In this document: positions 54,381 through 62,004 of the stretch, piece after piece
Numbering within the stretch: the first letter of the stretch is position 1
Layout of the letters: the number at the start of each line of letters is the position of its first letter
Notes under the pieces: generated by a model
The model's input: only the letters and a program-made list of their open reading frames with translations
The model's database searches: none
Told to the model about the DNA's origin: nothing
Origin: Gammaproteobacteria bacterium
Lineage (GTDB): Bacteria > Pseudomonadota > Gammaproteobacteria > Steroidobacterales > Steroidobacteraceae
Length of the DNA: 64,000 nucleotides
NCBI GenBank assembly: GCA_016874295.1
Contig: VGUH01000013.1
Location: 1-64,000, forward strand
Direction: 5' to 3'
Program-made: the position numbers and the translations under genes

Positions 54381-57300
54381 CTACTCTCGCTGAAGGGATG
54401 CGTCCCCTCCGGCACCGCCAAGCCGCGACCGCAGCTTGATGCGCTGGCGCCAGACATTCAGGTCGTCGAGCCAGACGTAGAACAGCGGCACGAAGAACAG
54501 CGAGGTCACCGAGCCGAACAGCAGGCCCGACATCAGCGCGCGCGCCATGGGGAAATACGAGGGCCCGTCACCGCCGATCTGCATGTCGCCCGCCGCGAGC
54601 GGCAGCATCGCGAGCAGCGTCACCACGGTCGTCATCAGAATCGGGCGCAGGCGGTGCCGCGCCGCCTCGACGATCGCCTCCTGCCGGCCCATGCCCTCCT
54701 TGCGCAGGTCGATGACGTGCGCGATCAGCACGATGCCGATGTTCACGATCACGCCGATCAGGATCATGATCCCGAGCATCGCCATGAATGACAACGGTGT
54801 CCCCGTGATGGCGAGTCCCCAGAACACGCCGACGATCGCGAACACGATCGAGGTGATGATTGAGACTGGATAAAGAAGGGACTCGAACAGCGACGCCATC
54901 ACCAGGAAAATCAGCGCGACCGCGAGCAGGATGTTGGTCTGCATTGTCTGCGCGGTATCGCCGCTGTCTTCGACGCTGCGCCCGTATTGCCAGCCGACGC
55001 CCGGCGGTAGCGGGAACTGCGCCATCACCGCCTCGACGCCCTTCTTGACCTCGTCGAGCGACGAGTCTTCGGCCACGATGCCCTCGATGGCGACCGAGGT
55101 GAGCCGGTCGACGCGCTCGATGGTTCGTGTCGTCTGGTCGATCCGAAAGCTCGCCACGGCGCCGAGCGTGCTGCGCGTGCCGTCCGGCAGGTAGAGCGGG
55201 GTGGCGGCGAGGTCCTCGAGGGTCTGGCGGTTGTCGGCGCGGAATGCGAGGCGCATCTGGATCTCGCGGTCGTCGGCGCGGAATTCCTTGAGCGGGTCGC
55301 CGCGCATCGCGACCGCGACCGTCTGCGCGACGGCCTGCGGCGAGAGCCCGAGGCGCGCGGCGCGTTCGCGGTCCACGATGATCTGCACCTCCTGCTCTCC
55401 GGCCCGGGCCGTGGTGCGTACCGTGTCGAGCCCCTCGACGTCGCGCAGCCGCCGCACGACGTCGTGCGCGATCGTGACCAGTTGTTCGGTCGACTCGCCC
55501 GTCAGCCGCATGGCGAAGGCGCCGGTGCCGTCCTGGTCCTCGTCGAAGCGGAAGCTCGGCTTGCCGATGATGATCTCGGGCAGGCCCTTCTCGATCTCCT
55601 GCATGAGTTCGCGCGGCGCCATCGGCAGCTCGTCGCGCGGCCTGAGACGAATCACGGACTGTGCCATGTTCGGCATGTAGAGGCTGTACACGAGATCGAT
55701 CCCGAAACGCTCCTTGTTCCCCAGCAGGTAACCCTCGACCCGGTTCACCGCCTCCTCGGTACGCGCGAGCGGGAAGGCTCCCTCGACGTGGTACGGCAGG
55801 AACAGCCGGTCGGATGCGTCCTGCGGGAACATGTCCATCTTGACGAACTCGAGCGCGAACAGCGGCACCGGTGACAGCACGGTCAAGCCCACCAGCAATG
55901 CGGCCCACCATTTGTGGCCGAACAGCCAGCGCAGGCGGACCAGGTACCACTCCTGGATGCGCGCGAAGAATGAGCCGGCGCGGATCGGCGGCGGCGGCGG
56001 GAAGCGCGCGGTCAGCGTCGGAATGATGGTCTGCGCGACCAGCAGCGAGGCAAGCATCGCGACCACGATCGGCACGGCCACGTGCACCATGAAGATCGAG
56101 ATCTTGCTCTCCTCGCCGAAGATGATCGGCAGGAAGACGATCACGGTCGACAGCGTGCCGGCCAGCACCGCGAGGCCCACTTCCGTGACGCCGGTCAGCG
56201 TCGACTCGAGCGGGTCCGCGCCCCTGGTCTGCCGGTGGCGGAAAATGCTCTCGGTCACGACGACCGCATTGTCGACCAGCAGGCCGATGGACAGCAGCAT
56301 GCCCATCATGGTCAGGATATTGAGCGAAAAGCCGAGGAAGAACATCGCCGCGACGGTGATCAGCAGCGAGAACGGCACCGCGAGACCGACGATCAGCGTG
56401 GTCGGCCAGTCGCGCAGAAACAGGAACAGCACGACGAGGGCGAGGCCGGCGCCGACCAGGCCGGCGTTCCGCAGCTCGGTCAGCGAACTCCTGATGCTCT
56501 CCGCCTGGTCCTGCAGCACGATGACGTCGATTCCCTGCAGCTGCGGCAGCTGGCGCTGCTCTTCGACCACCGCCATGACGCGCTCGGCGACATCGACAAT
56601 GTTGGCCCCGGTCGCCTTGAACACGTCGAGGCCGACGCCCGGTCGCCCGTTCAGGTGGCGGCCAACGGTCAGTTCCGGCGTGATCAGGCTCACGTCCGCA
56701 ATGTCGCGCAGCCGGACATTGCCGGTCACGATGAACGAGCGGACGTCCTCGATGGTGCGGAACTCGCCGATCGGGCGGACCAGGAAGCGCTGTGCGCCGC
56801 CCGTGACCTCGCCCGCGCTGACCGAGAAATTCGCGCCTTCGAGTGCGTCGCGCAACCGTGCGATGTCCACTCCGTGGGCGGCGAGGCGTACCGGGTCGAC
56901 CAGGATCCTGAGCTCGAGGGGCTCGACGCCTTCGAGCGAGACGCGCGCGACGCCGTCCAGCCGCTCGAGCGGCCGCTTGAGGTAGCGGTCGAGCGTGTCG
57001 TACTGGCGGGTCAAGTCCTCCTGGCTCGCGATGCGGATGGCGACGACCCGGTCGTCGCCCGCCGCGAACATCTCCGTCAGTATCCGGTTCGCGGTCGGCG
57101 GGAGTTCGTGGCGAATGGATTCCAGCCGCGTGCGCACCTCGAAGCCGACCGCGGACGGGTCGCGGTCCCACTGGAAGAACACGATCATCTCGGTACCGGT
57201 CTCGGACGACGTCGAGCGGATCTCCTTGATTCCGGACAGCGTCGCGATCGCCTCTTCGGCGGGCCGCGTGATCAGCTGCTCGACTTCCTCGGGCGTCGAA

Positions 57301-57458
57301 CCGGCGTATGGGATCGTGACCTGGATGCCCGGCAAGCGGATGTCCGGGAAAAGTTCGAGCGGCAGCAGCCGGGTCGCGATGATGCCGATCAGCGCGATGG
57401 CGATGAAGGTCATCAGCGTCGTGACGGGCCTGCGTAGCGCAAAGCGCGTGTGGATCAT
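54381..57458 (-). CDS. RND efflux transporter, second pump subunit of the operon
   Basis: 1025 residues of the AcrB/HAE1 RND family. It has an N-terminal membrane helix (RRPVTTLMTFIAIALIGIIA), a large periplasmic loop, TM2-6 with LSIGLLVDNAVVVTESIFRHR in TM4, a second periplasmic loop, and the C-terminal helices. In TM4 the usual Asp-Asp proton-relay pair is Asp-Asn. It follows the first pump gene by 9 bases. Two RND genes behind one adaptor recall heteromeric MdtBC-type pumps. No outer-membrane channel gene is present, so a separate TolC is needed. Confidence 0.88.
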   Translation of the reverse strand: MIHTRFALRRPVTTLMTFIAIALIGIIATRLLPLELFPDIRLPGIQVTIPYAGSTPEEVEQLITRPAEEAIATLSGIKEIRSTSSETGTEMIVFFQWDRDPSAVGFEVRTRLESIRHELPPTANRILTEMFAAGDDRVVAIRIASQEDLTRQYDTLDRYLKRPLERLDGVARVSLEGVEPLELRILVDPVRLAAHGVDIARLRDALEGANFSVSAGEVTGGAQRFLVRPIGEFRTIEDVRSFIVTGNVRLRDIADVSLITPELTVGRHLNGRPGVGLDVFKATGANIVDVAERVMAVVEEQRQLPQLQGIDVIVLQDQAESIRSSLTELRNAGLVGAGLALVVLFLFLRDWPTTLIVGLAVPFSLLITVAAMFFLGFSLNILTMMGMLLSIGLLVDNAVVVTESIFRHRQTRGADPLESTLTGVTEVGLAVLAGTLSTVIVFLPIIFGEESKISIFMVHVAVPIVVAMLASLLVAQTIIPTLTARFPPPPPIRAGSFFARIQEWYLVRLRWLFGHKWWAALLVGLTVLSPVPLFALEFVKMDMFPQDASDRLFLPYHVEGAFPLARTEEAVNRVEGYLLGNKERFGIDLVYSLYMPNMAQSVIRLRPRDELPMAPRELMQEIEKGLPEIIIGKPSFRFDEDQDGTGAFAMRLTGESTEQLVTIAHDVVRRLRDVEGLDTVRTTARAGEQEVQIIVDRERAARLGLSPQAVAQTVAVAMRGDPLKEFRADDREIQMRLAFRADNRQTLEDLAATPLYLPDGTRSTLGAVASFRIDQTTRTIERVDRLTSVAIEGIVAEDSSLDEVKKGVEAVMAQFPLPPGVGWQYGRSVEDSGDTAQTMQTNILLAVALIFLVMASLFESLLYPVSIITSIVFAIVGVFWGLAITGTPLSFMAMLGIMILIGVIVNIGIVLIAHVIDLRKEGMGRQEAIVEAARHRLRPILMTTVVTLLAMLPLAAGDMQIGGDGPSYFPMARALMSGLLFGSVTSLFFVPLFYVWLDDLNVWRQRIKLRSRLGGAGGDASLQRE

Positions 57459-57467
57459 CCGGCTCCC

Positions 57468-60400
57468 TCAGGCCCCGCCGTGCCCCGCGGCGACCTGCGC
57501 GCCCGGTGCGGCGGCAGCGGCGCGGAAGCGTTTCCGGTCGAGCAGCGAGTAGACCACCGGGATCACGAGCAGCGTGAAGAAGCTGGCGATGGCGACGCCG
57601 CCGATCACGGTGATCGCCATCGGCTTGCGAATCTCCGCGCCTTCGCCGAGACCGACCGCCATCGGCAGCAGGCCGAGGATGGTCGTGAGCTTCGTGATCA
57701 CGATCGGCCGCAGTCGCAGGCGTCCCGCCTCGACGATCGCGTCGTGCTTGGCCATGCCCTTCTCGCGCAGCTGGTTGACCGCGTCGATCAGCACGATCGA
57801 CTGGTTCACGACGATGCCGGCCAGCATGATGAGACCGATGTAGGCGACGACGTTGACGGTCGTGCCGGTCAGGAACATCGCCCAGACCGAGCCGGTCAGG
57901 GCGAGCGGGATGGTCAGCAGGATCACGAACGGATGCAGCAGCGACTCGAACTGCGAGGCCATCACCAGGTAGACCAGGAACACGGCGAGCAGCATCGTGA
58001 ACTGCAGCGAGCGGAATGAGTCCTTCATGTCGTCGCTCTGCCCGCTGACCGACGCGGCGACGCCTACCGGCATCGCGGCGTCTGCCACAATCCGTTCCAG
58101 CTCGGCGACCGCGGAACCGAGGTCGCCGCCCGAGAGATTGGCCGAGACGATGGCGACGCGCTGCTGGCGCGCGCGGCGGATCTCGGCCGGGCCGGTCGCG
58201 ACCGTGACTTCCGCCACGGCGGAGAGCGGCAGCGGGCGCTCGCTGCCCGGGTTCACGATCAGCGAGCGGATTTCGTCGACCGACGAGGCGCGGGGGTCCA
58301 CGCTGCGCACCAGGACGTCGATCTTCTTCTCGCGCATCTTGTACCGCGTGGCGATGTCGCCGCGCACGCTCGCGACCACGCGGTCGGCGAGTTCGCGCAC
58401 GGTGATGCCGAGCTGCGCGGCGCGCTCCTGGTCGAATACGATCCGGATCTCCGGGCTGCCGGCCTCGACCGTCGACTTGATGTCGCTGAATGTCGGGCTC
58501 GCCTGCATGGCCAGGCGGATCTGCTCGGCAGCCTCGCGTAGCCGGTCGAAATCGTAGCCGGTGACGGTCACTTCGAGCGGCGAGGCGAAGCTGAACAGGG
58601 CAGGGCGGCTGAACCGGTATTGGACACCGGCCAGCGAGTCGAAGCGGGCACGCAGCGCGTCGGTCGCGGCCTGCTCCGCGGCCGAACCGGTGCCCGGCAC
58701 CAGCGTTACCGACAGGCGGCCGGTGTTCTCGCCGGCGTCGGTCGGGCTCGCGTCAAGGCGGTTGCCGGTGCCGGTGACGGCATAGGAGAGGGCGATTCCC
58801 GGCAAGGTCATTGCCTGCTGCTGGGCGGCGGCCATCGCGCGGTCGGTCTGCTCGAGTGGCGTGCCGGGCGCGAGCCTGAGGTCGGCGATGAACTCGCCCT
58901 GCGCCAACTGCGGAATCAGCTCGGAGCCGAGCCGCGGCACCAGCGCCGCGGTCAGCAGCAGGATGCCCGCCGAGATCGCGACCACGCGGCCGCGGTGCCC
59001 GAGCGACCAGCGCAGGGCGGGCAGATAGGCGCGCTGGACGGCCGCGAAACCGGCCTGGGTCGGCCGCGCGGCGAAGCCAAGCAGCCAGGCCATGGCGTCG
59101 GAAACCCGGGCCGCGGCGCGCCGCTTCCACGCCAGCGCGCGTGCGATCACGTTACCCGCGCGGCCCGGGCTGCGCCCGGGGTCGGGCACGGGTTGCCCGG
59201 GCTTTCCGGCCGCGAGCATCGGCACCAGGGTCATGGCGACCACCAGCGAGAACAGCAGGGAAAAGCTCACGGTGAGCGCCTGGTCGCGGAACAGCTGACC
59301 GGCGATGCCGGTGATGAATACCATCGGAAAGAACACCGCGACCGAGGTCAGGGTCGCGGCCGTGATCGCGGTGCCCACCTCGCTGGTCCCGCGGGTCGCG
59401 GCCTCGAGCCGCGTGCGGCCCTCCTCGCGGTGGCGCACGATGTTCTCGAGCACGACGACTGCATTGTCCACCAGCATGCCGACCGCAAGCGCGATGCCGC
59501 CGAGCGACATGATGTTGAGCGACAGGTCGAACAGGTACATCAGCACGAAGGTGCCGATGACCGAGACCGGGATCGCGAGCCCGGTGATGAATGTCGCGCG
59601 CGCGTCGCGCAGGAACAGGTAGAGGACCAGGATGGCGAGCAGCCCGCCGAGCAGCGCCGCCTCGCGCACCTCGCCGATTGCCGAGGAGATGAACGTCGAC
59701 TGGTCGTAGACAAGCTTCAGCTCGCTGCCTGGCGGCAGCGACTTGCCGAGCTCTTCGACGCCCGCGCGGATCCGGGCGGCTAGCTGGACCGTGTTCGCAT
59801 CGCCCTCCTTGTACACCGCGAGCTCGACCGACTCGCGCCCATTGACCCGCGTGATCGCCTCGCGATCCTTGTAGCCGCTGGTGACGTTCGCGACGTCGCG
59901 CAGGTAGATGGGTCGCCCCTCGACACTGGCGATGATCGCATCCGCCATCTCCTGCACGGACGCGAACTCATTGAGCGTACGTACCAGGAAGCGCTGCGTG
60001 CCCTGCTCGAGCCGGCCGCCGGAGAGATTCACGTTCTCCTCCCGCAGCCGCTGCGCCACCATGTCGATCGACAGATTGAGCTGCGCCAGCTTCTGCTGGT
60101 CCACGAACACCTGTATCTCGTCCTCGAAGCCGCCGCTGACCTTGACCGCGGCGGAGCCGTCGACCGACTCGAGGTCGGGCTTCAGGCGGTCATCGGCGAA
60201 GCGCCGCAGGGCCTTCAGCCGCTCGACGGTGCCGCTCCCGGCGGTGTCCGATTGCGCGAATTCGTCGGTGTCTACGAAGGCGTAACGCATGACCGGCTCG
60301 GTCGAGGGATCGAAGCGCAGCAGGATCGGACGGCTCGCCTCGAGCGGCAGCTGCAGCAGGTCGATCTTCTCGCGCACGTCGATACCCGCGAGGTCCATGT

Positions 60401-60698
60401 CCGTGCCCCAGGCGAATTCGAGGATTACATCGGCCTGGCCGGCGCGGGAGACCGATCGCACCGAGCGGACATTGCGGATGATGCCGACCGATTCCTCGAT
60501 CGGGCGTGTGATCAGCGTCTCGAGCTCGAGCGGCGCGGCGCCCGGCAGGTCGGTGCGCACGGTCAATGTCGGGTACGACAGGTCTGGCAGCAGGTTGAGC
60601 TTCAGGCGGGCGAGCGATACGAAGCCGAACAGCACGATCGCCACCGCCACCATCAGCATCGTGACGCGGCGCCGCGTGGCGAACTCGACGATCTTCAT
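57468..60698 (-). CDS. RND efflux transporter, first pump subunit of the operon
   Basis: 1076 residues of the same family (KIVEFATRRRVTMLMVAVAI at the N-terminus). TM4 carries ALAVGMLVDNAVVVLENIVRHR, again Asp-Asn. The middle part between TM6 and TM7 has an extra basic cytosolic insertion of about 50 residues (around PGQPVPDPGRSPGRAG). The C-terminal helices include GIVVNQSIVLIDAVNQLR. It is 15 bases from the adaptor gene. The differing lengths and insertion suggest that the two pumps are not simple duplicates. Confidence 0.88.
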   Translation of the reverse strand: MKIVEFATRRRVTMLMVAVAIVLFGFVSLARLKLNLLPDLSYPTLTVRTDLPGAAPLELETLITRPIEESVGIIRNVRSVRSVSRAGQADVILEFAWGTDMDLAGIDVREKIDLLQLPLEASRPILLRFDPSTEPVMRYAFVDTDEFAQSDTAGSGTVERLKALRRFADDRLKPDLESVDGSAAVKVSGGFEDEIQVFVDQQKLAQLNLSIDMVAQRLREENVNLSGGRLEQGTQRFLVRTLNEFASVQEMADAIIASVEGRPIYLRDVANVTSGYKDREAITRVNGRESVELAVYKEGDANTVQLAARIRAGVEELGKSLPPGSELKLVYDQSTFISSAIGEVREAALLGGLLAILVLYLFLRDARATFITGLAIPVSVIGTFVLMYLFDLSLNIMSLGGIALAVGMLVDNAVVVLENIVRHREEGRTRLEAATRGTSEVGTAITAATLTSVAVFFPMVFITGIAGQLFRDQALTVSFSLLFSLVVAMTLVPMLAAGKPGQPVPDPGRSPGRAGNVIARALAWKRRAAARVSDAMAWLLGFAARPTQAGFAAVQRAYLPALRWSLGHRGRVVAISAGILLLTAALVPRLGSELIPQLAQGEFIADLRLAPGTPLEQTDRAMAAAQQQAMTLPGIALSYAVTGTGNRLDASPTDAGENTGRLSVTLVPGTGSAAEQAATDALRARFDSLAGVQYRFSRPALFSFASPLEVTVTGYDFDRLREAAEQIRLAMQASPTFSDIKSTVEAGSPEIRIVFDQERAAQLGITVRELADRVVASVRGDIATRYKMREKKIDVLVRSVDPRASSVDEIRSLIVNPGSERPLPLSAVAEVTVATGPAEIRRARQQRVAIVSANLSGGDLGSAVAELERIVADAAMPVGVAASVSGQSDDMKDSFRSLQFTMLLAVFLVYLVMASQFESLLHPFVILLTIPLALTGSVWAMFLTGTTVNVVAYIGLIMLAGIVVNQSIVLIDAVNQLREKGMAKHDAIVEAGRLRLRPIVITKLTTILGLLPMAVGLGEGAEIRKPMAITVIGGVAIASFFTLLVIPVVYSLLDRKRFRAAAAAPGAQVAAGHGGA

Positions 60699-60713
60699 GG
60701 CCAGGCGCCGCGC

Positions 60714-61874
60714 TCAGCCGGCATTCAGCGGGGCGAGCCTGGAGGCCGCGGGCCGCGCCGATGAATTCACCACGCGCACCGCTGCACCGGGTTTCACCGC
60801 GCCCTGACCGACGACCACGACCTGCTCGCCATCCTGGAGACCTGCGGTGACCTCGATCCAGGCGCCGTTCGAGAGCCCGAGCTGCACGGCTCGTTCCGCC
60901 GCCTTGCCGTCCTTGACCACGAACACTTTCGGCTGGCCGTCCGTGTCGAGCAGCGCGGTGCGCGGAATCTGCAGCGCATCCGGCTTGCGCTCGTAGACGA
61001 TCGCGACGCGGGCAAACATGCCGGGCCTGAGCAAGCCCGCGGTTTCGGTGACGCGGATGCGGGTCGAGAAGGTCGCGGTATCGGCATTGACGTACGGGCT
61101 GATCAGCGCGATCTCACCGCGGAAGATCCTGCCGGGCACGGCGTCGAAAGAGAGCTCCGCGGGCTGGCCGGCCGACAGCTTCGCCAGTTCGCGCTCCGGC
61201 ACGTTGACGCGCAGGATCAGCGTGTCGAGGTCCTCGACCACGAACAGCGCGCTGTCGGCGCTCTCGATCACGCCGCCGACCGGCGTCACCGTGTTGCCGA
61301 CTTTCACGACATCGAGGCGCTGCGTGACCGTGCCGTCGATCGGGGAGCGGATGTCGGTGTAGGAATGCTGCAGCCGTGCGAGCTCCCAGGCCGCCTTCGC
61401 GGCGTCGAGCTCGTACTTGAGATTGTCGAGCGCGGTGGCGCTGACCAGGCCTTTCTGCTGCAACTCGAGATTGCGGTTGTAGTCGCGCTCGAGCTTGCGC
61501 ATCGTCGCTTCGTTGAGGGCAACCTCGAGGCGCAGCCGGTCGCCGTCGAGGCGCGCCAGCACCTGGCCGGCTGTCACGCGCTGGCCCTCGTCCGCGAGCA
61601 CCTGGCGGATCTCGCCTTGGACCTTTGGCATCACGTAGGCCTTGCGCTCTGCCTCGACCGGTGCAGTGCCGGAATACAGGGCAGCCATTTCCGCGCGCTG
61701 CGTGGTGGCGACCTCCACGGGTACGGCGGGGACCGCCTCCTTGTCCTCCGTCGAATTGTCGCCGTCGGCTTGGCCGCAGGCTGCCAGGGCGGTGGCCCCC
61801 GCCAGCAGCAAGGTCAGGGCGAGGCAGCGAGCGGGCGCGAAAAACGGGTCATGAAAGGCAGATTCGGTGCGCAT
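60714..61874 (-). CDS. RND efflux periplasmic adaptor (membrane fusion) lipoprotein
   Basis: 386 residues. A signal peptide with a probable lipobox (TALAAC) is followed by the barrel-sandwich (lipoyl-like) half GEIRQVLADEGQRVTAGQVLARLDGDRL, a helical hairpin, the second lipoyl half, and beta-barrel and membrane-proximal domains (TTVTAGLQDGEQVVVVG-like C-terminus). The ATG at 61874 places the signal correctly; upstream codons are the regulatory region. It should link the RND pumps to an outer-membrane channel. Confidence 0.88.
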   Translation of the reverse strand: MRTESAFHDPFFAPARCLALTLLLAGATALAACGQADGDNSTEDKEAVPAVPVEVATTQRAEMAALYSGTAPVEAERKAYVMPKVQGEIRQVLADEGQRVTAGQVLARLDGDRLRLEVALNEATMRKLERDYNRNLELQQKGLVSATALDNLKYELDAAKAAWELARLQHSYTDIRSPIDGTVTQRLDVVKVGNTVTPVGGVIESADSALFVVEDLDTLILRVNVPERELAKLSAGQPAELSFDAVPGRIFRGEIALISPYVNADTATFSTRIRVTETAGLLRPGMFARVAIVYERKPDALQIPRTALLDTDGQPKVFVVKDGKAAERAVQLGLSNGAWIEVTAGLQDGEQVVVVGQGAVKPGAAVRVVNSSARPAASRLAPLNAG

Positions 61875-61905
61875 CACAGTCGGTTCAGGACGGTCAAGTG
61901 GGCCT

Positions 61906-61934
61906 ATGTTACGGTTCCTTAGTGTTGTAGTCAA
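61906..61934 (-). promoter_or_regulatory. Sigma70 promoter of the RND operon
   Basis: On the minus strand TTGACT, 17 bases, TAACAT match the consensus -35/-10 with ideal spacing. The predicted start of transcription is near 61899, about 25 bases before the adaptor ATG. The elements overlap the nested palindrome described separately. Confidence 0.65.
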
Positions 61935-61966
61935 GTATAACACTAAAGGCATAGAGGAACCGTAAC
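61908..61966. promoter_or_regulatory. Nested palindromic operator over the RND promoter
   Basis: Outer arms GTTACGGTTCCT (61908-61919) and AGGAACCGTAAC (61955-61966) are perfect complements. Inner arms TTAGTGTT (61919-61926) and AACACTAA (61939-61946) form a second palindrome with a 12-base centre that contains the -35. Such placement fits a TetR- or MarR-type repressor site. No regulator gene lies in the window. Confidence 0.6.
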
Positions 61967-62004
61967 CGACTGAGAGGGTAGGACAAATCAACGGGGGCCA
62001 AAGC

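Noticed and set aside
54568-57171. 867-codon minus-strand frame inside the second RND gene
   Set aside because: Out-of-frame reading of the RND gene, Arg/His-rich with no membrane segments.
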